NCBI GenBank assembly: GCA_035492055.1
Contig: DATJJR010000094.1
Location: 1-60,628 of the forward strand
From: Ga0074130 sp035492055
GTDB taxonomy: Bacteria; Pseudomonadota; Gammaproteobacteria; Burkholderiales; Rhodocyclaceae
DNA: 60,628 bases
Direction of reading: 5' to 3'
The notes under the pieces are model-generated. The model worked only from the letters and a program-made list of their open reading frames with translations, had not been told where the DNA came from and searched no databases. This document shows, one piece after another, positions 51,082 to 58,403 of the stretch. The position numbers were made by a program, and so were the translations under genes. The first letter of the stretch is position 1; each line of letters starts with the position of its first letter.

Positions 51082-51176
51082 CATGCACCGTTACGAAGCT
51101 GAAAACGACATGTACCAGAATCCAACAAAAGCCGCAGATGCATGTTGTGGCAAGGGTTTTAGACACCAACTCGCGC

Positions 51177-51192
51177 TGGCACTGTTTCTGCT
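51177..51192 (+). promoter_or_regulatory. Candidate sigma-54 promoter of the nitrogen-compound ABC operon
   Basis: TGGCACTGTTTCTGCT has a perfect -24 box and GC at -12, with two mismatches to TGGCACRNNNNTTGCW. The start would be near 51203, 53 nt before the ATG. Confidence 0.5.
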
Positions 51193-51255
51193 CTATGCCG
51201 TTCAGTATTACTAAACATAACTTTGGTAATACCAACCCCGACAAAGGAGCTCCTC

Positions 51256-52260
51256 ATGAATCAACCTTCCCTTGGTAATACCCTGCGCGGCTTGCTGGCC
51301 AAAGTGCTGGCACCCGCCGTCCTCAGTATCGGCATGATGGGCGCCGCCCATGCCGCCGCACCGCTCAAGATCGGCTATAGCGATTGGCCGGGCTGGGTGG
51401 CTTGGCAAATCGCCATCGACAAAGGCTGGTTCAAGGAAGCCGGCGTCGACGTCCAGTTTGAATGGTTCGACTACTCCGCTTCGCTCGACGCTTTCGCTGC
51501 TGGCAAGCTTGATGCAGTCGGCATGACCAACGGCGATGCACTCGTCACCGGCTCCGGCGGCGGCAAGAGCGTGATGCTGATGATGACCGACTACTCGAAC
51601 GGCAACGACACCATCACCGCCAAGCCCGGTATCAAGTCAGTCAAGGATCTGAAAGGCAAGAAGGTCGCCGTTGAAGTGGGCCTGGTTGATCACCTGTTGA
51701 TCGACAACGCACTGAAAAAAGCCGGCATGAAGGAAAGCGACATCACCCTGGTGAACGCCAAGACCAATGACCTGCCGCAAGTATTCACCGCCCCGGACAT
51801 CGCTGCCATCGGCGTGTGGCAACCGGTCGCCGGCGAAGCCATGAAGGCTGTGCCTGGCTCCAAGCCGATCTACACCTCGGCCGACGAACCGGGCTTGATC
51901 TACGACGTGATCGCTGCCAACCCTGGTATTGCCAAGTCGCGCAAGGCTGACTGGATGAAGGTGCTGGCCGTGTGGGACAAGGTCGTTGCCTATCTGCAGG
52001 ATCCGAAGACCCACGCTGATGCAGTGAAGATCATGGCTGCACGCTCGGGTGTAACGCCAGCCGAATACGAAACCTTCGTCAACGGTACGCACTTCCTCTC
52101 CATCGCCGATGGCAAGAAGCACTACGTCAAGGGCGACGGCTTCAGCTCGATCTACGGTTCGACCAAGGTCGTGGACAAGTTCAACGTGACCAACAAGGTC
52201 TATCCGAAGTCGGAAAACGTGGACAGCTACCTCGATCCGTCGTTCACGATGGGCAAGTAA
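51256..52260 (+). CDS. Guanidine/urea-type ABC transporter binding protein
   Basis: The 334-residue periplasmic protein is of the SsuA/TauA/NMT1 binding-protein class found beside urea/guanidine carboxylase genes. A Sec signal (to AAHAAAPL) is followed by KIGYSDWPGWVAWQIAIDKG and GKLDAVGMTNGDAL. The ligand should be a small cationic or neutral nitrogen compound, guanidine or urea by context. AAGGAG lies six nt before ATG 51256. It is followed by permease and ATPase genes. Confidence 0.88.
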   Translation: MNQPSLGNTLRGLLAKVLAPAVLSIGMMGAAHAAAPLKIGYSDWPGWVAWQIAIDKGWFKEAGVDVQFEWFDYSASLDAFAAGKLDAVGMTNGDALVTGSGGGKSVMLMMTDYSNGNDTITAKPGIKSVKDLKGKKVAVEVGLVDHLLIDNALKKAGMKESDITLVNAKTNDLPQVFTAPDIAAIGVWQPVAGEAMKAVPGSKPIYTSADEPGLIYDVIAANPGIAKSRKADWMKVLAVWDKVVAYLQDPKTHADAVKIMAARSGVTPAEYETFVNGTHFLSIADGKKHYVKGDGFSSIYGSTKVVDKFNVTNKVYPKSENVDSYLDPSFTMGK

Positions 52261-52293
52261 GCAGCCTGCAATCGCACTCACCGGAATCGCAAC

Positions 52294-53259
52294 ATGAACG
52301 CCATCGCACGTCGTATCGATTTTATGTCGCACAGCCCCGGCGGCCGCAAGCTGCTGACGCTTACGTCGTTTGTGTTGCCGATTCTGGTGTGGTGTTTTGT
52401 TAGTTACGTCCCCTTCGTCTGGCACCCCAAGGTGCTGGTCGAAGTGCCGGGCGGTGTCGATTATTTCCAGCCAGGCATGCTCGTCGACAAGGATGAATTC
52501 GCCGAACAGCTGAAGGAAATGAAGACGCAAGGCCTCGCGCTGCCGGAAGGCAAGCCGGCCAATCCGATTTATCTGCCGGCGCCGCATGAAGTGGCGAAAG
52601 CGCTCTACACCAGTTTCGTCACGCCGCCGCCGCAAGCCGATGCGCCGTGGCTGCATCAAAGCCTGTGGCACAGCATCCAGGTGATTTTCTGGGGCTTCGT
52701 GCTCTCCTCCATCGTTGGTGTTCCGCTCGGCGTCCTCGCCGGTACGTATGCGACGCTCGCCCGCTTGTCGGAACCCTTCATCGAATTTTTCCGCTATCTG
52801 CCGGCGCCGGCCTTCGGCGCACTCGCCATCGCCGTACTGGGCATCTACGACGGTCCCAAGATCGCGATCATCTTCATCGGCACCTTTTTCCAGCAGGTAC
52901 TGATCATTGCCAACACCACGCGCAAGCTCGACGGCACCATCATCGAAGCAGCGCGAACGCTCGGCACTAGAGGCTTGCGTTTGATCACCAAAGTGGTCGT
53001 GCCCGGCATCCTGCCTGATCTCTATCGCGACCAGCGCATCCTGCTCGGCTGGGCATGGACATATCTGATCGTCGCCGAATTGATCGGCACCAGCTCGGGC
53101 ATCACGCTGTTCATCACGCAGCAGGCGCGTTACCAGCACTTCGACAACGTGTACGCCGCGATCATCATCATCGGCATCATCGGCTTCGGCAGCGACCTGC
53201 TGCTGGAAAAGCTCGGACGCAAGCTGTTCCCCTGGGACCAGGCACAGAAACGAGGTTGA
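52294..53259 (+). CDS. Guanidine/urea-type ABC transporter permease
   Basis: The 321-residue inner-membrane permease has about six transmembrane helices with the binding-protein-dependent fold (TLGTRGLRLITKVVVPGILPDL as the ATPase-contact loop). Between the first helix and the core it has a long polar segment (~45-95) with VEVPGGVDYFQPGMLVDKDE, possibly periplasmic. It starts at ATG 52294, 33 bp after the binding-protein gene, and precedes the ATPase gene by 4 bp. Confidence 0.88.
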   Translation: MNAIARRIDFMSHSPGGRKLLTLTSFVLPILVWCFVSYVPFVWHPKVLVEVPGGVDYFQPGMLVDKDEFAEQLKEMKTQGLALPEGKPANPIYLPAPHEVAKALYTSFVTPPPQADAPWLHQSLWHSIQVIFWGFVLSSIVGVPLGVLAGTYATLARLSEPFIEFFRYLPAPAFGALAIAVLGIYDGPKIAIIFIGTFFQQVLIIANTTRKLDGTIIEAARTLGTRGLRLITKVVVPGILPDLYRDQRILLGWAWTYLIVAELIGTSSGITLFITQQARYQHFDNVYAAIIIIGIIGFGSDLLLEKLGRKLFPWDQAQKRG

Positions 53260-53263
53260 CCCC

Positions 53264-54169
53264 ATGACGAATTATCTCGATCAATCTCCGGCTGTACGCG
53301 AACGCTTCGATCGCATCAAGCAACGTGACGTGATTCTCGAAGTAAAGCATCTGCACAAGCGTTATCAATCGCCGCAAGGCGAAACCGAAGCGCTACGCGA
53401 CATCAACTTCAAAGTGCATCGCCGCGAATTCGTCTGCGTGATCGGTGCCTCCGGCTGCGGCAAGTCGACATTGATCCGCACGCTGGCCGGCCTCGAAAAG
53501 CAAACCTCGGGTGAAGTACTGCTCGACGGCAAGCCTGTCGAAGGTCCAGGTCGCGACCGCGGCATGGTGTTCCAGGGCTATTCATTGTTCCCGTGGCTGA
53601 CGGTCAAGAAGAACGTCATGTTCGGCCCGCAGATGAGCGGCTTCGGTTTCGACGCCGCCGAGCGCGATGCGCGCCAATGGATCGATCTGGTCGGTCTGTC
53701 CAAATTCGAAAACTCGTATCCACATCAATTGTCCGGCGGTATGCGCCAACGCGTCGCCATTGCGCGTGCGCTGGTGAACCAGCCGCGCATCCTGCTGATG
53801 GACGAACCCTTCGGCGCGCTCGACGCACAGACGCGCTGCAAGATGCAAAGCCACTTGCTCGACATCTGGCGCAACATCGACATCACGGTTTTCTTTATCA
53901 CGCACGACCTAGATGAAGCTATCTATCTGGCCGACCGCATTCTCGTATTGAAACCGCATCCTGGCGAAGTACAGGAAATCATCGAAGTACCGGTGCCGCG
54001 TCCGCGCTCGTCGGAGCAATTCAGCAGCCCTGAGTTCGTCGCGACCAAGAAACGTCTCGACGACCTGATTCATCCGCCCGTCGACCCGAACTCGGCCGAA
54101 GCGCACGACGACGACACAATGAAGAAAAGCCTCTTCCGCATGACCGACGTGATGGACAGCGTGGAGTGA
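53264..54169 (+). CDS. Guanidine/urea-type ABC transporter ATPase
   Basis: The 301-residue ATPase has Walker A GASGCGKST, signature LSGGMRQRVAIARAL, Walker B ILLMDEPFGALD and switch ITHDLDEA. A ~45-residue C-terminal tail (HPPVDPNSAEAHDDDTMKKS) extends beyond the usual domain. ATG 53264 is the start. It is translationally close to the creatininase-family gene: its stop overlaps a possible GTG start (GTGA). Confidence 0.9.
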   Translation: MTNYLDQSPAVRERFDRIKQRDVILEVKHLHKRYQSPQGETEALRDINFKVHRREFVCVIGASGCGKSTLIRTLAGLEKQTSGEVLLDGKPVEGPGRDRGMVFQGYSLFPWLTVKKNVMFGPQMSGFGFDAAERDARQWIDLVGLSKFENSYPHQLSGGMRQRVAIARALVNQPRILLMDEPFGALDAQTRCKMQSHLLDIWRNIDITVFFITHDLDEAIYLADRILVLKPHPGEVQEIIEVPVPRPRSSEQFSSPEFVATKKRLDDLIHPPVDPNSAEAHDDDTMKKSLFRMTDVMDSVE

Positions 54170-54177
54170 GTGAGCAC

Positions 54178-54972
54178 ATGAGCACACTCTGGCAAGACCT
54201 CACTTGGCAAGAGCTTCCGTCTTTATTGGCGGATTGCGGCAACGCCGCCATCCTGCCGGTCGGGGCGACAGAACAGCACGGGCCGCACTTGGGCAATGGC
54301 GTCGATTTCATCATTGCCGAGAAGCTCTGCGCCGAGGTTTCCACACGCACCGGCGTGCCGATGCTACCGACGCTGCCCTACGGTTGCTCGCTCGGCCATA
54401 GCCGTCGCTGGCCGGGAACAATAGCCTTGAGCCCTGTGTTGTTGATCGAACTGGTCAAGCAGATCGGCGACTGGGCCTATCACTCCGGCGTGCGCCGCCT
54501 GTTCATCGTCAACGCGCACGTCACCAATGCTGCACCGCTGCGCTGCGCGCTGGAAATGCTGCGCGCCGAACACGACGACCTGATGGTGGCAGTCATCAAC
54601 ACGGCCACGCTGTCGCCGCGCATCCAGGCAGCGCATGCGTCAGATGCGGCCGACTGGCACGCCAACGACGCCGAAACCTCGGTGATGATGGCCATTGCCC
54701 CCGAAGGCGTACGTCCCGAAAAATTCGCCGAAGCCGATGACCCAGATCGCACCTGCGGCTGCGTCTTCGCGCACCCGGTCAATCGCACTAGCCTCAACGG
54801 CGTCACGGGAAAACCCAGTCTCGCCACGCGCGACAAGGGCGCACAACTGTTCGACTGGCTGGTCGAAGACCTGAGTTCATTAGTGATTACCGGCCGCAGT
54901 GAATTACCGCCGTTGCCGCGCTCCTATTACAGCCCCTACACCGATAACGCCTCTGAAGCCGACAGTCTCTGA
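54178..54972 (+). CDS. Creatininase-family amidohydrolase
   Basis: The 264-residue protein is of the creatininase/MftE/ArfB superfamily of metal amidohydrolases. ILPVGATEQHGPHLGNGVD supplies the Glu, His and Asp metal ligands and VNAHVTNAAPLR replaces the usual NGHGGN. It should hydrolyse an amide or cyclic guanidino compound; creatinine, a formamide or a carboxyguanidine-like intermediate are all possible. I chose ATG 54178, a GTG at 54166 is possible. It lies between the transporter and the glutamine synthetase in one operon. Confidence 0.82.
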   Translation: MSTLWQDLTWQELPSLLADCGNAAILPVGATEQHGPHLGNGVDFIIAEKLCAEVSTRTGVPMLPTLPYGCSLGHSRRWPGTIALSPVLLIELVKQIGDWAYHSGVRRLFIVNAHVTNAAPLRCALEMLRAEHDDLMVAVINTATLSPRIQAAHASDAADWHANDAETSVMMAIAPEGVRPEKFAEADDPDRTCGCVFAHPVNRTSLNGVTGKPSLATRDKGAQLFDWLVEDLSSLVITGRSELPPLPRSYYSPYTDNASEADSL

Positions 54973-55032
54973 ATTTCATCGTCAAAGACTCAAACAACTC
55001 ACAGAAACTTTTTATCGCTTGTAGAGGACATC

Positions 55033-56424
55033 ATGAACATTGCTCAGCCGTTTGACATTACCCAAACATCTACCACCGACATCGCGCAACTCCAGAAGGA
55101 ACTGGAAAGCAAAGGCGTCAAATACTGCATCGGCGCCTACGTCGACATTCACGGCGTACCCAAGGCCAAGGTCGTGCCGATCTCGCACATCAAGCACATG
55201 GCGCACGGATCGGAACGCTACACCGGCTACGCGCTCGACGGTCTCGGCCAGATGCCGAACGAAGACGAATTGACCTCGATCCCCGACTTCAGCCGCATGG
55301 TGCAATTGCCGTGGGAACCGAAGATCGCGTGGATTCCTGCCGACAACCATTTCCAAGGCAAGCCGTATCCGCTCAATACGCGCGTGGCCTTGCAGCAGCA
55401 ACTCGCCGAAGCGGCAAAATTGGGTTTCGGCATGAATCTCGGCATTGAGTGCGAGGTGTACCTGCTGAAGCAGGATGAACAAGGCAAGTTGTCGGTGCCA
55501 GACGCGGAAGACAAGCTGACCAAGCCTTGTTACGACGTGCGCGGTTTCACCAACAGCTTTGAATGGCTGGACAAGGTGGCGACGGCGATGGATACGCTGG
55601 GCTGGGATCTCTACTCCTTCGACCACGAAGACGCCAACGGCCAGTTCGAATTCGACTTCCAGTATTCGGACGCATTGACGACCTGCGACCGCCTCACCTT
55701 CTTCCGTTTCATGGCAAAGCACTATGCGCGCGAGCAAGGTTTGCTGGCGACGATGATGCCCAAGCCTTTCGCCGACAAGACCGGCAATGGCGCCCACTTC
55801 AACATGTCGCTCTACGATTTGAAGAGCGGCGCCAACCTGTTCGCCTGTGATCCGAAAGACGATCCGCACGGCATTGGCCTCACGCAGCTCGGCTACCATT
55901 TCATCGGCGGCATCCTCAAGCACGGTCGCGCCCTCTGTGCCGTATTCGCGCCAACGGTAAACAGTTACAAGCGCCTCGTGCGTCGCGGTGCCATGAGCTA
56001 CTTTTCGTGGGCGCCGGTGTTCAACTCCTGGGGGTCGAACAACCGTACCAACTCAGTCCGCGTACCGTCGGGCGGCGGCCGCTGCGAATCGCGCAATGCC
56101 GACGGTGCAGTCAATCCTTACCTCGCCGCGACGCTGGTACTCGCTGCCGGCCTTGAAGGCATCCGCGAAAAGCTCGACCCAGGCAAACCCAACGAGGACA
56201 ACCTCTACGCAATTTCCGAAGAGGAACGTCGCGAGCGCGGCATTCAATTCCTGCCGCAGAACCTGCAGGAAGCCGTAGCTGCCTTTGCCTCCGATCCGCT
56301 GGTCGAGAAAACGCTGGGCAAGGGTCTCCGCGATGAATTCATTCGCTACAAAAATGAAGAGTGGGAGGGCTACCACCTCGCCGTCAGCGAATGGGAAACC
56401 GAACGTTACAGCTACATGTTCTGA
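55033..56424 (+). CDS. glnT: Type III glutamine synthetase-like enzyme (GlnT)
   Basis: The 463-residue enzyme has the glutamine synthetase fold: beta-grasp N-terminus (YCIGAYVDIHGVPKAK), GIECEVYLL, HEDANGQFEFDF, GNGAHFNMSL and NSYKRL with Arg-rich RVPSGGGRCESR. It is of the GlnT/type III-like class, shorter than GSIII of Bacteroides and able to use ammonia or an amine. The adenylylation region of GlnA is not matched (NLYAISEE). In this operon it could assimilate ammonia released by guanidine or urea breakdown or form a glutamyl-amide. GAGG lies 10 nt before ATG 55033. Confidence 0.88.
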   Translation: MNIAQPFDITQTSTTDIAQLQKELESKGVKYCIGAYVDIHGVPKAKVVPISHIKHMAHGSERYTGYALDGLGQMPNEDELTSIPDFSRMVQLPWEPKIAWIPADNHFQGKPYPLNTRVALQQQLAEAAKLGFGMNLGIECEVYLLKQDEQGKLSVPDAEDKLTKPCYDVRGFTNSFEWLDKVATAMDTLGWDLYSFDHEDANGQFEFDFQYSDALTTCDRLTFFRFMAKHYAREQGLLATMMPKPFADKTGNGAHFNMSLYDLKSGANLFACDPKDDPHGIGLTQLGYHFIGGILKHGRALCAVFAPTVNSYKRLVRRGAMSYFSWAPVFNSWGSNNRTNSVRVPSGGGRCESRNADGAVNPYLAATLVLAAGLEGIREKLDPGKPNEDNLYAISEEERRERGIQFLPQNLQEAVAAFASDPLVEKTLGKGLRDEFIRYKNEEWEGYHLAVSEWETERYSYMF

Positions 56425-56426
56425 CC

Positions 56427-56921
56427 ATGGACCGCAAAACCGCGCTCAATCGCAAGCCGCTTGAAAAGACCGTCGAGAAGGTCAGCACGCTGGTCAGTCG
56501 CATCAGCGTGTCGCTGCCACCGACACTGCTGGAGGAGCTCGACCACATGGTCGAGCACCGCGGCTACGACAGTCGTTCTCAGGCGATTGGCGACATGGTC
56601 AATTACCAGCTCGGCGAATACAAGCGCGAGCTTGGTAACGACGTGATGGTGGGCACGCTGACGCTGCTCTACGACCGTACCGTGCGCGGTTTGCAAAAAA
56701 GTCTGGCCGACCTGCAGTACAAGCACATCGATGAAGTGATCAGTTCGCTGCACGTGCATCTCTCGCACGACCAGATCATGGAAGTGATTTTGCTGCAGGG
56801 TCCGGCGCACTATCTGCAACAGATCGCCAACGAAATGACGTCGCAGCGCGGCGTCCTCACCGGCCACCTGCAGTTGATGGCCGCGGCGATTCCGCAAATC
56901 CACAAAGCAAAAGAAGATTGA
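56427..56921 (+). CDS. NikR-like ribbon-helix-helix regulator with altered metal site
   Basis: The 164-residue regulator has a ~24-residue N-terminal extension, an RHH DNA-binding domain (RISVSLPPTLLEELDHMVEHRGYDSRSQAI) and a NikR-like ACT domain. Compared with E. coli NikR, His87 and His89 are kept (LHVH, 109 and 111) but His76 is Tyr98 and Cys95 is Ile117, so the square-planar nickel site is broken. It may sense another ligand, such as a guanidino compound, or use a different metal. It starts 3 nt after glnT and overlaps the next gene's leader. Confidence 0.8.
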   Translation: MDRKTALNRKPLEKTVEKVSTLVSRISVSLPPTLLEELDHMVEHRGYDSRSQAIGDMVNYQLGEYKRELGNDVMVGTLTLLYDRTVRGLQKSLADLQYKHIDEVISSLHVHLSHDQIMEVILLQGPAHYLQQIANEMTSQRGVLTGHLQLMAAAIPQIHKAKED

Positions 56922-56923
56922 TC

Positions 56924-57655
56924 ATGACAACGAATATTCCCGCCGGAAAATTGCGTTGGGAACAACTGATTCCCGCCGGTACGCACTGGTCCGGATTGGT
57001 TCGCCGCGGCACCGTGCTGCGTTTCACCGACATTGAAGGCGGCGCTAACTGCTCGCTCATGTTCTTTAATCCAGAAGACAAGCTTGAGCGCTACAACATG
57101 CCCGACACGCTCAAGGCGCAGCACACTGCATTGTTGTCGCGTGGACACTGCTTGTACTCCGACATGGGTCGCATCTTCGCCTCTATTGTCGAAGATACGG
57201 TCGGCTGGCACGACAGCTTCTGCGGCGTCTCCGATGCCGCCATGGTGAAAGCGAAATACGGCGAGAGCCATTACCAGCAAGCGCAAAACGCCATGCTGCG
57301 CAACGGCCGAGATTCACTGCTGATCGAGCTTGGCAAATACGGCCTTGGCCCGCGTGACCTCGGACCGACCATCAATCTGTTCAGCAAGATCGCCGCCGAT
57401 GCAGAAGGCAAGCTGAGCTACGTTGCCGGCAACAGCAAGGTCGGCGATCACGTCGACCTGCGCTTCGAAATGAATACGCTCGTCTGCCTCAGTACGGCGC
57501 CCCACCCCTTGAACAGCAGTGCGACATACGACGCCAAGCCTGTGATGATCAGCGCCTATGCGGCTGATCCGGTCGGCGGCGACGATTACTGCCGCAACTT
57601 CCGCCCGGAAAATCAGCGCGGCTTTACCAACACCGAACGTTACGTAGGACTGTAA
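56924..57655 (+). CDS. DUF1989 protein, first of a UAAP pair (carboxyguanidine deiminase-type)
   Basis: The 243-residue protein is of the DUF1989/urea-carboxylase-associated family, which is now known to form the heteromeric carboxyguanidine deiminase in guanidine degradation. Landmarks are GTVLRFTDIEGGANCSLMFF, YNMPDTLKAQ, VGWHDSFCGVSDAAM and GPRDLGPTINLFSK. ATG 56924 is used. It is followed after 2 nt by the second copy (57658). Both are expected to act on the carboxylase product. Confidence 0.85.
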   Translation: MTTNIPAGKLRWEQLIPAGTHWSGLVRRGTVLRFTDIEGGANCSLMFFNPEDKLERYNMPDTLKAQHTALLSRGHCLYSDMGRIFASIVEDTVGWHDSFCGVSDAAMVKAKYGESHYQQAQNAMLRNGRDSLLIELGKYGLGPRDLGPTINLFSKIAADAEGKLSYVAGNSKVGDHVDLRFEMNTLVCLSTAPHPLNSSATYDAKPVMISAYAADPVGGDDYCRNFRPENQRGFTNTERYVGL

Positions 57656-57657
57656 TC

Positions 57658-58320
57658 ATGGCCCTGCTCGAAAGCACACTAGCCCCCAAAGACGCCGTCA
57701 TCAGCGAGGTCTGTCTCGCCGGCGAACCTTGGATCAAGACGATCAAGAAGGGTCAGACCTTCCGTATCCTCGACCTCGAAGGCAACCAGGCCGTTGACAC
57801 ACTGTTCTATTCGGCAACGAACCCGGAAGAACGCTACTCGGCCACCGACACTATCGTGCGGCAAGGTGCAATCTACCTGACCGTCGGCTCCACGTTGTAC
57901 TCGAACGAAGGCAATCCGATGCTGACCATCGTCGCCGACACGTGCGGTCGTCACGACACGCTCGGCGGTGCCTGCGCATCGGAAAGCAACACGGTGCGCT
58001 ATTCACTCGACAAGCGCTACATGCACAGCTGTCGCGACAATTTTCTCGGTGGACTCGCGCATTGCGATTGTCATGATCACGGCGCAGCCAAGCTCGGTCT
58101 CGGCAAGCGTGATCTCGCACCCAACATCAATTTCTTCATGAACGTGCCGGTCACGCCGGAAGGCGGTCTGACGTTTGCCGACGGCATTTCTGCGCCGGGC
58201 AAGTATGTCGAGATGAAGGCGGAAATGGATGTCGTCTGCCTGATTTCGAATTGCCCGCAACTCAACAATCCATGTAACGGCTACAACCCGACGCCGGTGC
58301 AGTTATTGATCTGGAACTGA
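57658..58320 (+). CDS. DUF1989 protein, second of a UAAP pair
   Basis: The 220-residue paralogue of the preceding protein is recognisable by FRILDLEGNQAVDTLFYS, YSATDTIVRQGAIYLTVGS and GLGKRDLAPNINFFMNVPV. It has extra Cys residues (ASESN to MHSCRDNF and HCDCHDHG) that may bind metal. It is expected to form a complex with the first copy that deaminates carboxyguanidine to allophanate. It is separated from the carboxylase gene by 83 bp. Confidence 0.85.
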   Translation: MALLESTLAPKDAVISEVCLAGEPWIKTIKKGQTFRILDLEGNQAVDTLFYSATNPEERYSATDTIVRQGAIYLTVGSTLYSNEGNPMLTIVADTCGRHDTLGGACASESNTVRYSLDKRYMHSCRDNFLGGLAHCDCHDHGAAKLGLGKRDLAPNINFFMNVPVTPEGGLTFADGISAPGKYVEMKAEMDVVCLISNCPQLNNPCNGYNPTPVQLLIWN

Positions 58321-58403
58321 TCAGTTCGAATTGAGTACAACACCATCCGGGACGGCCCGGAGCGGCAAGAAAATCAACGGGACGACCCGTGTCAGGAGAC
58401 AAC

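Larger units (their letters stand above)
50817..51255. other. 439-bp divergent control region between the oxygenase and the ABC operon
   Basis: No gene is supported. It carries an NtrC-like dyad, candidate sigma-54 promoters in both directions (separate entries) and a GGTGC-GCAT-GCACC dyad at 51076-51089. No guanidine-I riboswitch motif was found. Confidence 0.6.

Noticed and set aside
50817..51255. Guanidine-I (ykkC) riboswitch upstream of the transporter operon
   Set aside because: The conserved AGGGUUCCG-like and ACACGG-like elements are not present on the plus strand, and no suitable fold was seen.
51637..53265. 542-aa frame antisense to the ABC binding protein and permease
   Set aside because: Spans two real genes in the opposite direction and has no conserved segment.
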